A stretch of 64,000 bases of DNA from Dromiciops gliroides. Lineage: Eukaryota; Chordata; Mammalia; Microbiotheria; Microbiotheriidae. Positions 1 through 10,620 of the stretch are shown in pieces. Location: NCBI RefSeq assembly GCF_019393635.1, contig NC_057864.1:480559617-480623616 (forward strand), read 5' to 3'. Both the position numbers and the translations under genes were made by a program. The notes under the pieces are model-generated. The model made no database searches. It saw only the letters and a program-made list of their open reading frames with translations, and was not told where the DNA came from. How positions within the stretch are numbered: position 1 is the stretch's first letter; each line of letters begins with the position of its first letter.

Positions 1-228
1 TTACTATACCTACTTGAGTATGTATGTTGGTCCTTCTTAGAGATAATTCTGATGATATTAAGATTCACTCACTCCCTAATTCCTTCCCCCTCTTACGCTC
101 CCCTCCATAAGCTTTTTTCTTATTTCCTTCATGTGAACTACCTCTCTCCAGACCATCTCTCCTCTTCCCCCTCCCCCAGTCTATTCCTCCTACACCTCAA
201 CCCTATTTTAAAGATGTCATCATGGGTT

Positions 229-332
229 AGTTAGGTGGCACAGTGGACAATGTACCAGCACTGGACCAAGGAGGCCCCAAGCCCAAATTTGGCCCCAGAC
301 ATAAGACACCCCACCCTGTCTGCCCCACAAAA
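229..332 (+). mobile_element. degraded tRNA-derived SINE
   Basis: A diverged head (GTTAGGTGGCACAGTGGA) and a tail ending in CTGTCTGCCCCACAAAA match the marsupial tRNA SINE outline, with a shortened middle. Confidence 0.7.
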
Positions 333-1356
333 AACAAAACATAAATGCTTTACAGATATCATCCCTTCATATTCAGTTCAGACCTGTGTCCTCTGTGAAT
401 TCCTTACTGAGAAAGTTCTTATGAGTTTGAAGTATTATCTTCCCATGTAGGAATATAAACAGTTTGATCTTTTAATATCCCTCGTGAAGTCTTTTTCCTG
501 TTTACCTTTTTATACTTCTCCATGGTCTTGTATTTGAAAGTCAAATTTTCTATTCAGTTCAGGTCTTTTCATAACAAATGTCTGAAAGTCCTCTTTCTCA
601 TTGAAATTCCAATTTTTCCTCTGAAAGATTATGATTAGTTTTGCTGGGTATATGATTTTGGACTGTAGGCCCAGTTCCTTTGTCCTCTGGAATATCATAT
701 TCCATGCCCTCCAGTCCTTTAATGTAGAAGCTGCTAGATCTTGCTTTATCCTTATTGGAGCTCCACAGTATTTGAATTCCTTTTTTCTAGCTACTTGCAA
801 TATTTTCTCCTTGACCTGGGAATTGTGGAATGTGGCTATAATATTACTGGAGGTTTTCCTTTTGGGATCTCTTTCAGGAGATGATCAGTGTATTCTTTCA
901 ATTTCTATTTTAGCTTCTGCTTCTAGAATATCAGGGCAATTTTCCCTCACAATCTCTTGGAGGATGGTGTCTAAGCTCTTGTTTTGGTCATGGTTTTCAA
1001 GTAGTCCAATGATTTTCAAATAGTCTCTTCTAGATTTATTTTACAGGTCAGCTGTTTTTCCAAGGAGATATTTCACATTGCCCTCTATTTTTTCATTCAA
1101 TTGGATTTGCTTTACTGTGTCTTGATTTCTCATAAGGTCACTAGCTTCCATTTGTTCAGTCCTAATCCTTAGGCAATTATTTTTAACAGACAGTTTTTAA
1201 TCTCCTTTTCCATTTGGCTTTTCAAACTGTTGACTTTTTTCTCATGACTCTCCTGCATCACTCTCATTTCTCTTTCTGTTCTTTCCTCTCTTTCTCAACA
1301 TCTTCCTTCTATCTCTCCTACTTTCTCTTCAAAGTCCCTTTTGAGAGCTTCCATGA

Positions 1357-1513
1357 TGGGGCAGCTAGGTGGTGCAGTGGATAGAGTACCAGCCCTGGAG
1401 TCAGGAGTACCTAAGTTCAAATCCGGCCTCAGACACTTAACATTTACTAGCTGTGTGACCCTGGGCAAGTCACTTAACCCCAATTGCCTCACTTAAAAAA
1501 AAAAAAATCTGCC
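1357..1513 (+). mobile_element. tRNA-derived SINE, type B
   Basis: Full-length copy with poly(A). The target duplication TGAGAGCTTCCATG is at 1342-1355 and 1514-1527, so it landed in the older L1. Confidence 0.93.
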
Positions 1514-2397
1514 TGAGAGCTTCCATGGCCTGAGACCAGTTCATATTTTTCTTCGAAGCTTTGGATGTTGGAGCTTTGACCCTGTTATTATCTTCTTCTT
1601 CTGAGGTTGTATTGTGGTCTACCTTTCCCCCAAAGAAGTTTTCGATGGTCTTCTCCTTTCTCTTCCTATTCATCCTGGCTTACTATTTATTGGTTTTTAA
1701 CTCCTTCTTAAAGTGTAGCGCTGCTTCCAGGACACATTGTTCATGCTACAGAGCAGCCCAGGGGGTGATTGGGCTTCTTCTCAGCCTGCCTGGCTTGTGA
1801 GTAATCACGGCCGCTTTCTCTTTGACTTGGAAACAGAAGTCTGATTGAACTCTGATTCTCTACGGTCAGAAGCTTGACGTGTTTTTGCCCCTCTCCCACT
1901 GGGACACCACCACTCAATTCAGCCCACTGGTTCAGACCCAGGCTGCTTTGCCCCAACTCCAGCAGATACTGCCTCCACTTTACCCTGGCCTACCACCAAA
2001 CCCCCTCACCAGTCCATGATCAGAGCCTCAGAAGCTGCTGGTGCTGAAGACTGACAGGTGCTAGAAGCACTGGCTGGGTCTGTACTGTACGCTGAGCTGT
2101 TCAACCTGATCAGTAGGTGATTGGAATTGCCCTCTTTTGTGGAGAAATAGTCTCGCTCTGTTCTTATGTGCATTAGGCTGTTCTGGGTTTTGTTTTTTGC
2201 TGCATTATTTGGGTGTGAGTGGACGGGTTTATCTGGAGCTTGTGGGAGTCACAACCTCTCCTCCGCCATCTTGGCTCTGGAACTCTTCAATTTAGTTTTG
2301 ATATCAGGAAACAATTTCTAGAAAGTGGAGATTTCTGAAAGTAGAATGGGTTGCCTGAAGAGGTGGTAGATTTCCACTTCTTGGAGGTCTTCACTAC

Positions 2398-2895
2398 TTG
2401 TTGTAGTTGTTGTTTGTCTTTCATTCTTTTTTTTTTCCCTTTTTTTTTTTTTTTAAGTGAGGCAATTGGGGTTAAGTGACTTGCCCAGGGTCACACAGCC
2501 AGTAAGTGTTAAGTGTCTGAGGCTGGATTTGAACTCAGGTACTCCTGAATCCAGGGCTGGTGCTCTATCCACTGCGCCACCTAGCTGCCCCTGTCTTTCA
2601 TTCTTGAAGAGGACCATGACATCGGGGTGATGTCATAGCTTGCACTAAATTGGATTTAAGTGAGGGAGGACTGTGCAAGGTCACCAACCTTATTCTCTTC
2701 TCCAGAGCCATCTGGGTCCAGTGGCAAGATATAAATCAAGACAACTGGAGATGGCCCCAGATGATTTAAGGCAATTGGAATTAAGTGACTTTCCTGGGTT
2801 ACACAGCTTGTAAGTATCTGAGGTGAGATTTGAACTCAGGTCCTCCCAACTTCGGGGTCAGTGTTCTATCCACTGAGCCACCTAGCTGCCCCTGG
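2398..2895 (-). mobile_element. longer tRNA SINE with LINE-type tail, split by a younger SINE
   Basis: The head is at the right (CCACCTAGCTGCCCC at 2879-2893). The body carries the GAGCCATCTGGGTCCAGTGG block and ends in TTGTTGTTTGTCTTTCATTC at the left. The same body is seen in the other orientation at 18470-18775. A type B SINE sits inside its tail. Confidence 0.75.
2428..2591 (-). mobile_element. tRNA-derived SINE, type B
   Basis: Poly(T) at 2428-2454, head at the right end. The target duplication TGTCTTTCATTCTT flanks it and belongs to the older SINE, giving the order CR1, then long SINE, then this one. Confidence 0.93.
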
Positions 2896-3009
2896 CAGTC
2901 TTCAAGAAGAGGCTGGATGGCCACTCTTGAGGCATGTTAGTGTAGGAGAGATCCCTTCTATGAATGGTTTGTACTAGACATGTGCTGAGGTCCCTTACAC
3001 ATATCAAAT

Positions 3010-3792
3010 AATTCTGTGTGTCCTTCCATTCTAACCCTTAAGGGTTTGCATTCACGAGTGATTGGTTCTGGTCTTGTTGGTGCCTGGCACCCCCTTGGCT
3101 TCATGATAAGGACTAGATCTGTGATTTTCTAGGTATGGGAACTTTTCTCTACCAATGCAGGACATCACCTCCTCTGCAAGTTAGCATCTTAGAGAGCTGC
3201 CCAGAGCACTAAGAGGTCAAGTGATTGGCTCAGGGTCACCGAGTTTGAGTTCAGGACTTCTTGGCCAATGCTCCCAACCCTCATATTGCCTCTCAGTTTC
3301 AGGCATGGTCCCCTCCTTTGGTGTCAGCGCTGTGTCCAGGCTTGGCTTCTCTCTGTTTGCCCTGTAGTCCTGATATGACCTGACATGACCCTTGGTGAGA
3401 CGTGTTTTTGTGTGAAAAGGTTAAAAAGAAAGAGAGAGAGATGAAAACTAACACAGCATGAGTTCTCAAAATTCTTTCCCTAGCCTCCTTCCTCTTTCTC
3501 TGAGACATCAACCCTGTGTCAACAAGGGAGGGTCTAGTTTGAGTTGTTGTAAAATGATATGACCCAAAGTCCCTTGGGAAAGGGGCTGTAAATCTCATTG
3601 TAACATTCGCTTCAGTCCAGTGGCATTGTTCAGAGGCAAGCAGGAGAACACTGGTGGGGAAGTTAGCTGACCCGGGTCCTAATTGGGCCATTAACTCCTT
3701 AAACAACTTTGGGCAAATTCCTTAACCTCTGTGGGCTTCCATTTCTTCCTCTATCAAGGGAGGGGATAGGACTTTATTAATAATAATAGTAT
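3010..3792. other. mostly single-copy DNA with MIR-like traces
   Basis: I see weak MIR-type SINE remains at about 3180-3300 (minus) and 3650-3770 (plus). A 135-codon open frame on the minus strand (3299-3706) has no recognisable domain and crosses the MIR remains, so I do not call it a gene. Confidence 0.45.
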
Positions 3793-3934
3793 GGGGGCAG
3801 CTAGATGGTGCAGTGGTTAAAGCACTGGCCCTGGATTCAGGAGTACCTGAGTTCAAATCCGACTTCAGACACTTGACACATACTAACTGTGTGACCCTGG
3901 GCAAGTCACTTAACCCCCATTGCCTGCAAAAAAA
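3793..3934 (+). mobile_element. tRNA-derived SINE, type A
   Basis: Full-length, flanked by AATAATAATAGTATG at 3778-3792 and again at 3936-3950. Confidence 0.93.
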
Positions 3935-4681
3935 AATAATAATAGTATGAAACACAATCAATAAAATAGATAAACCTTTGGTTAATTTGATTTTAAAAAA
4001 AGAAAGAAGAAAACCAAATTACTGATATCAATTTCCACCAATTAAGTGGAAATTAAACCAATAATTAGGAGCTATTTTGCTCAAGTATATGCCAGTAAAT
4101 TTGACAATCTAAAGGAAATGGATGATTATTTACAAAAATATAAATTGCCCAGATTAACAGAAGAGGAAAAAAAATCCTTAAATAAGTCTATTTTAGACAA
4201 AGAAATTGAACAAGCCATCAATGAACTCCCTAAGAAAAAATCTCCAGTGTCAGATATATTTACAAGTGAATTCTACAAAACACTTACAGAACAATTAATT
4301 CCAATACTATACAAACTATTTGGAAAAATAGGTGAAGAAGGAATCCTACCAAATTCCTTTCATAACACAAATATGGTGCTGATACCTAAATCAGGAAGAG
4401 CCAAAACAGAGAAAGAAAATTATAGACCAATTTCCCTAATGAATATTGATGCAAAAATTTTAAATAAAATGTTAGCAAAGAGATTACTGCAATTGATTAT
4501 CAGGATATAACCAGGTGGATTTTATACTAGGAGTGCAGGGCTGGTTCAACATTAGGAAAACTATCAACATAATCAACCACATTGATAACAAAACTAACCA
4601 AAACCATATGATTATCTCAATAGATGCAGAAAAAGCTTTTTGACAAAATGCAGCATTCATTCCTATTAAAAACACTAGAGA

Positions 4682-4857
4682 GGGCAGCTAGGTGGCGCTG
4701 TGGATAAAGTACCAGCCTTGGATTCAGGAGGACCTGAGTTCAAATCCGGCCTCAGACACTTGACACTTACTAGCTGTGTGACCCTGGGCAAGTCACTTAA
4801 CCCTCATTGCCTCGCAAAACAAAACAAAACAAAACAAAATAAAACAAAACAAAAAAA
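4682..4857 (+). mobile_element. tRNA-derived SINE, type A
   Basis: Flanked by AACACTAGAGAG and ACCACTAGAGAG; the tail is an (AAAAC)n run at 4815-4857. Inserted in L1 ORF2. Confidence 0.93.
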
Positions 4858-5009
4858 CCACTAGAGAGCACAGGAATAAATGGAGTTTTCTTTAAAATGA
4901 TAAGCAGTATCTACCTAAAACCATCAGCAAGCCTTATATGTAACTGAAATAAGTTAGAAGCATTCCTAATAAGGTCAGGAGTTAAACAGGGATGTCTATT
5001 ATCACCCCT

Positions 5010-5477
5010 TGTGGAGTATGGCTGGAGCTCAGGTGTGTAATGCCCCCTTACCCAGATGAAAATGATACTGAAGAAAGCCATTGGCAGCTCCAGGGTGAAA
5101 GAGATAGAATTTATTTAAAAGAGACTTACTTATGGGGGGGTCAGTGCGTCCATGGTGGCAGGTGGACGTTGTTAATTGCTTTGAATTCCCATGCTTTCCC
5201 TCCAATTCCTTTCTGATATTTATACATGTAAGGTTATATAGGGCAAGGAGCCTTCTTCATTCTAACTAATGTTATTCATTGATTGCAGTGCTTGTGAAGA
5301 AAATGCTGATTGGGTTAAAGGCTGCATGAACTCTTCATGCATAGTTTGCTCATACTATAGGCACTTTAAGGGCAGCATTATGGATCTTCCTTATATGGAT
5401 AGTCCATACTGCATGTCTTAGAATTCACATTCTATCCCTTATATGGATATTCCATTCTTTATGTCCCAGACCCTACA
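5010..5477 (-). mobile_element. probable solo LTR of an endogenous retrovirus
   Basis: A 468-bp block with TG...CA ends sits in the middle of L1 ORF2, with L1 resuming at once on both sides. Flanking CCCCT and CCTCT fit an old short target duplication. The minus orientation is inferred from an AATAAA-like signal on that strand. It holds two perfect CArG (SRF-type) boxes, CCTTATATGG, at 5389-5398 and 5437-5446. Fossil; no internal retroviral region nearby. Confidence 0.6.
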
Positions 5478-5552
5478 CCTCTATTATTCAATAAGAGAAG
5501 AAAAAGAAATTGAAGGAATTAGAATCAGCAAGGAGGAAACAAAAAACATCAC

Positions 5553-5703
5553 TTTTTTTTTTTTTTGGGTGAGGCAGTTGGGGTTAAGTGACTTGCCCAG
5601 GGTCACACAGCTAATAAATGTTAAGTGTTTGAGGCCGGATTTGAACTCAGGTCCTCCTTAATCCAGGGCCAGTGCTCTATCCACTGCATCACCTAGCTGC
5701 CCC
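5553..5703 (-). mobile_element. tRNA-derived SINE, type B
   Basis: Poly(T) at the left, GCTGCCCC at the right, flanked by AACATCACT and AACAGCACT in the L1. Confidence 0.9.
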
Positions 5704-7430
5704 AAAACAGCACTCCTTATAGATGATTTGAAGGTATACTTAAAGAATCCTAGAGAATTGACCAAAAAAATACTTGAAAGAATGAACAACTTTAGCAAAG
5801 TTGCAGGATATAAAATAAATCCACATAAATAATCAGCATTTCTATATATGACCAACAAAGCCCAGCAGCAAGAGATAGAAAGAGAAATTCCATTTAAAAT
5901 AACTGTAGATAATATAAAATATTTGGGAGTCTACCTGTCAAGAGAAACCCAGGAACTATATGAACGCAATTACAAAACACTTTTCACACAAATAAAATCA
6001 GATCTAAGTAATTGGAAAAATATCACTTGCTCATGGATAGGCTGAGCTAATATGATAAAAATGACAATTCTACCTAAATTAATTTACTTATTCAGTGTCA
6101 TACCAATCAAACTACTTAAAATGATTTTATAGAGCTAGAAAAATAATAACAAAATTCATCTGGAAGAACAAAAAGTTAAGAATATCAAGAAAACTAATGA
6201 AAAAATGTATAGGAAGGTGGACTAGCTGTACTAAATCTAAAACTATAACATAAAGCAACAGTCATTGAAACTATTTGGCACTGGCTAAGAAATAGATTGG
6301 TGGATTACTGCAATAGGTTAGGCACAGAAACACAGGAGTAAATGACTATAGTAATCTACTGTTTGATAAACCCAAAGACTCCAGCTTCTGGGATAAGAAC
6401 TCACTATTTGACAAAAACTGCTAGGAAAACTGGAAAATAGTATGGCAGAAACTAGACATAGACCAGCATCTTCGACCAAATACCAAAATAAGGTCAAAAT
6501 GGGTACATGATTTAGACATAAAGGGTGATACCATAGGCAAATTAGGAGAGGAATGAGTAATTTACCTCTCAGATCTTTGGAAAGGAGAACAGTTTATGAC
6601 CAAATAAGAGATAGAGAATATTATGAAATGCAAAATGGATCATTTTGATTTCATTAAATGAAAAAGTTTTTGTACAAACAGAAGCAATGCAGCCAAGATT
6701 GGAGGGAAAGCAGAAAGCTGGGAAATTTTTACAGCCAGTGTTTCTGATAAAGGCCTCATTTCTAAAATATATAGAGATCGGAATCAAATTTATAAGAATT
6801 TATAAGAATACAAATCATTCCCCAATTGAGAAATGGTCAAAGGATATGAACAGGCAGTTTTCAGATGAAGAAATCAAAGCTATCTGTTGCCATATGAAAA
6901 AATATTCTAAATCACTATTAATTAGAGAAATGCAAATTAAAACAACTCTGAGGTATCACCTCACACCTATCAGATTGGCCAATATAACAAAAAAGGAAAA
7001 TAATAAATGTTGGAGATGTGGAAAAATTGGAACACTAATGCATTGTTGGTGGAGTTGTGAACTGATCCAACCATTCTGGAGAGCAATTTGGAACTATGCC
7101 CCAAGGGCTATGGGACTGTGCATACCCTTTGACCCAGCAATACCACTACAAGGTCTGTATCCCAAAAAGATCATAGAAAAGGGAAAAGGACCAATATGTA
7201 CACAAATATTTCTAGCAACTCTCTTTGTGGTAGCAAAGAATTGGAAATTGGAGGGATTCCCATCAATGGGGGAATGGCTGAATAAGTCATGGTATATGAA
7301 TGTAATGGAACACTATCGTGCTATAAGAAATGATGAGCAGGCAGATTTCAGAAAAATCTGGAAAGACTTAAGTGGACTGATGCTGAGTGAAGTGAGCAGA
7401 ACCAGGAGAACATTGTACACAGCTGTTCCA

Positions 7431-8530
7431 GTTGGGAAAAGAGTCCCCCTGCTCCCCATCTACTCTCCTGGGACACACAATAAGCTCCAAAGCTGCCCCC
7501 TTAGGGCCCCGATTGCTGAGTTTTTTGGGACAATTTACTCTGAGTTTCCTGTTGCAGCCTAGAGATCATCTCCATAGAGAGTCAAGGAGCTGTTCAGTTG
7601 GGTTACAGTGAGGAGCAATCAGAAGTCAAGGTCAGCCATATACAGCTGTACATGAAAACATGTTTGCTCCCATGGAAAGCTGAGTGGGGGCAACTAAGGA
7701 TTCTTGGCCAGATTTGACCCCCATTTTATCACTGTACCAAATTCCTGCACACCCAACGAACTAGTTTACATAAGGCACTTTTCAAACCTCAGAGTGCTCT
7801 GTGAATGGGAACTGAGATACTTCTTAAATAATTTTGTCTCTGTCATGTCATCATGGGAGACACATTTCCTAGGAGCCTGCCATGTAGACCAGGCTAGTGC
7901 AGCCCCTCCCCCATACAAGTCAGGCCAGTTCTTTTCCTTAAGAGTTACTGAAACTCTCCTTGATATTTGATTGACTTAAAGACTGGATTGGGTTATTAAC
8001 TGTTTTTCCTTTCATGGGAGTACAAAAGGTCATAAGGGGTCTCCAGCTCTCTCTCTCTGAGGTGGCTGACTGTGGACCCTCAGCACAACCAATACCCAGA
8101 AACCCAAGTCAGCTGAATCATTGTGGGGTCCTCAAGGAATTTCCTTGTTGAATGACCTTCCCCTGCTATGATTAGGTCAATTTCCTTTTGTTAACTGTTG
8201 AAGTGTCTCATCTAATTCCAATCTTGGACCTCAACTATCAGGAGATCAGCCTGAAGCTGGCCCAGCCTATGACATATTTGTTGTTGTTGTTGTTGTTGGC
8301 AATAGTTCTCACTGTGATGTTGCTCTGGCTAAAGGATATTTGAGGGTTTAAGTGTAACATTGAAATCTGTTATCTTAGTTTAGTTACTTAGTGCCTTTCA
8401 TTTATTCTTAGTTCTTAGCTATTTCATGGGTTCTATCCAGAGATAACCTACTTTTGGTTACATTTGACAAATCTAGTCATGTGTAGTTGTTGTCAACCTT
8501 CGAGATTGCTTCATGAAGTGAAGTCTGGTT
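7431..8530. other. unresolved region, possibly LTR-derived
   Basis: The L1 before it is cut off and an inverted L1 piece starts after it. The middle (about 7980-8275) has a promoter-like layout (ACAAAAGG, then CAGCTCTCTCTCTCT) that recalls an LTR promoter and R region, but I cannot fix ends or a family. A (TTG)n run lies at 8279-8298. No coding sequence recognised. Confidence 0.3.
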
Positions 8531-9050
8531 GTTCCTGGAGGTTTTCCTTTTGGGATCTCTTTCAGGAGGTGATCAGTGGATTCTTTCAATTTCTATTTTA
8601 GCTTCTGCTTCTAGAATATCAGGGCAATTTTCCCTCACAATCTCCTGGAGGATGGTATCTAAGTTCTTATTTTGGTCATGGTTTTCAGGTAGTCCAGTGA
8701 TTTTCAAATTGTCTCTCCTGGATTTATTTTCCAGGTCAACTGTTTTTCCAAGGAGATATCTCACATTGCCCTCTGTTTTTTCATTCAATTGGATTTGCTT
8801 TACTGTGTCTTGATTTCTTGTAAGGTCACTAGTTTCCATTTGTTCAATCCTAATTCTTAGGCAATTATTTTCATCAGACAGTTTTTTAATCTCTTTTTCC
8901 ATTTGACTTTTCATTCAAACTGTTGACTTTTTTCTCATGGTTCTCCTGTATTGCTCTCAGTTCTCTTTCCATTCTTCCCTCCCTCTCTCTACATCTTCTT
9001 TCTATCTCTCCTACTTTCTCTTCAAAGTCCCTTTTGAGATCTTCCATGGT
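8531..9050 (-). mobile_element. L1 LINE fragment, ORF1
   Basis: The minus-strand frame at 8573-8914 reads a typical L1 ORF1 coiled-coil and RNA-binding region (KKLSDENNCLRIRIEQMETS..., ...ENKSRRDNLKITGLPEN...). It is truncated on both sides and is less decayed than the same region at 510-1340. Confidence 0.88.
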
Positions 9051-9296
9051 AGTCTGGTTGTTACAAAAACATTTCTATACATTTTTAACCCATTTAGCAT
9101 GTACTCTGACAATATTTATCAATTTTCTTTATCCTTTTAGACATAGCAGTATTAGTATTTCTTTGACTACCTTGGGGTGATTAGCACTGTTTCATTGACA
9201 TCATACAGGTTTTTATTTAGACACTTTCTGGAAGAGTTGCTATCTGTTTTACAATGCCAAAAGTATATGTTAAGCCTGGAAATGTATAGGCGTTAA
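9051..9296. other. unassigned sequence
   Basis: AT-rich sequence between an L1 fragment and a pyrimidine tract; nothing recognised. Confidence 0.4.
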
Positions 9297-9500
9297 TTGT
9301 TCTTTCTCCTTCCTTTTCCTTCTCCTCCCTCCCCTCCTTTTCTTTCTTCTTGTTCTCCTCCTCCTCTTCTTCCTCTTCTTTCTCCACTTTCTCTTTCTCC
9401 TTCTCCTTTTCCCCTTTCTCCCTCTTCTCTTCCCCTCCTCCTCCTCCTTCTTCATATTTATCTCCTCTGTTTCCATCTTCATCTTCTTCCCTCAATTTTC
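9297..9500. repeat. polypyrimidine tract, (CTT/CTC)-rich
   Basis: About 200 bp almost free of purines on the plus strand. It creates long Lys/Glu-rich frames on the minus strand and Ser/Pro/Leu-rich ones on the plus strand, which are composition artefacts. Confidence 0.9.
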
Positions 9501-9516
9501 ATTACCTTCCCAAGAC

Positions 9517-9655
9517 TTTTTTTTGAGGGGGTGGGGCAATGAGGGCTAAGTGACTTGCCCAGGGTCACACAGCTAGTGTCTAAGGCCATATTTGAACTCA
9601 GGTCCTTCTGAATCTTGGGCCGGTGCTTTCTCTATTGAGTCACCTAGCTGGCCCC
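9517..9655 (-). mobile_element. tRNA-derived SINE, type A
   Basis: Flanked by CCTTCCCAAGACTTTT on both sides; slightly diverged head. Confidence 0.9.
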
Positions 9656-10440
9656 TTCCCAAGACTTTTGAATCCTGTCTTCGACTATGCTTCAACTCTA
9701 CCTCTACTTATTTACCTCCACAATTTGGATCATAGTGACTGAATTGTCTTTGTCATAAGATATTTTTGGCTCTTACCTGTGTATCAGCTTTCCAGCTGTG
9801 TCGTTTCTCTGCCCAAATCTGGGAAAAGTGTACTCAGCTCTATGGACCTTGTCTGACCAGAACCAATGAAATGGTCAGGTGAAACAGGATGAAAACTTTT
9901 GTAACACCTTTCCAAAGAGCTCTCCAAGACATTTATTTAGAGAATTAAAATACATTTTTGTTTGGAGATTTTGGAAGGGGGGAGGGAGAATGTTTTTGCC
10001 ATACCTATTGAACTAATTGGATCTACCCTTGGGTGTGGAAAAACCTGGGTGCATATTCACTGTTCTAGACAAGCTGAGTCCTGGAACTGGATGCTCATGT
10101 GGTCAAGGTCAAGGAGTCAGTCCCTAAATAGGTTAGCTAACTTTATTCCTCAGACATGAACTTTACCTCTAGTTCTCTCCAGTCTTCTTGTGAATTTAGG
10201 AGATTGGGTAAGACAATGGAGATGACTCGGTGAAACCTTTCCAGTACTCAAGAAACAACTTTTAGCATGTCCTATATTTTTGGTAAGGTCAGTTGCCACA
10301 CCATCCTCCATAGAGAACAGTACATTTATTCATAAAATCCAGACGGGGAATTGCAGGAGATCTGTTTGTTTGCATTTTGGGAGAGCTTTGGATGTTTTTC
10401 TGCTTTGGAAAGGAAATCTCTTTGCCCGTGGCTCACAATG
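9656..10440. other. single-copy DNA with a CArG box
   Basis: No repeat family recognised across about 780 bp. It contains a perfect SRF-type CArG box, CCTAAATAGG, at 10123-10132. No open frame looks like a real exon. Confidence 0.4.
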
Positions 10441-10620
10441 GCAATCTGCTGTGGTGTAGTGCAAAAAATATTGGCCCGGAGATTCAAGAGACCTGGACTC
10501 TAGTCCCAGTAGTGCTATTAACTACCTATGTGACCATGTGCCCTTATTTGGGCCTCAGTTTCCTCATCTGTCAAATAATTGGACTTGATAATTTATATGG
10601 TTTGTTCTAATCCTAGTCAA
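10440..10620 (+). mobile_element. MIR-type SINE
   Basis: The typical run from a GTGTAGTGCAAAA head to TCAGTTTCCTCATCTGTCAA at 10556-10575 is present. Confidence 0.75.

Larger units (their letters stand above)
1..2290 (-). mobile_element. L1 LINE, 5'UTR, ORF1 and inter-ORF part
   Basis: Read on the minus strand this runs from an L1 5' end near 2285 (a GCCATCTTGGCTC-type motif on the plus strand at 2264-2277) through a 5'UTR, then ORF1, into the spacer before ORF2. The minus-strand frame at 510-800 has the ORF1 C-terminal region (VARKKEFKYCGAPIRI...). The same ORF1 region recurs at 8530-9050. Stops and shifts show it is dead. Two SINEs interrupt it (229-332, 1357-1513). The ORF2 half is absent or lies outside the window. 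Confidence 0.8.
2290..3010 (+). mobile_element. L3/CR1-like LINE 3' end
   Basis: The pieces at 2290-2397 and 2893-3010 read as the CR1/L3 3' tail (AATGGGTTGCCTGAAGAGGT, then GTCTTCAAGAAGAGGCTGGA). The two halves are split by nested SINEs at 2398-2895. The same tail is seen at 12055-12365 and 49260-49480. Boundaries approximate. Confidence 0.65.
3955..7430 (+). mobile_element. L1 LINE, ORF2 part without 3'UTR
   Basis: ORF2 reverse transcriptase sequence is clear: at 4046-4510 the frame reads ...[15 protein letters not shown]... and ...[18 protein letters not shown].... At 6645-7430 it reads the C-terminal region (...CHMKKYSKSLLIREMQIKTT..., ...CWRCGKIGTLMHCWWSCE..., ...PSMGEWLNKSWY...). Several stops and shifts lie between. 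It is interrupted by SINEs at 4682 and 5553 and by a probable solo LTR at 5010. It stops abruptly at about 7430, before the usual 3'UTR, where unrelated sequence begins. Confidence 0.9.

Noticed and set aside
1357-1440. tRNA genes at SINE heads (B-box-like GTTCAAATCC)
   Set aside because: The heads are parts of dispersed SINEs with poly(A) tails and target duplications, and do not fold as full tRNAs.
3299-3706. 135-codon minus-strand frame as a gene
   Set aside because: No known domain, crosses MIR-like remains, no promoter or splice evidence.
9217-9542. Lys/Glu-rich frames on the minus strand
   Set aside because: Direct product of the polypyrimidine tract; no domain or splice context.
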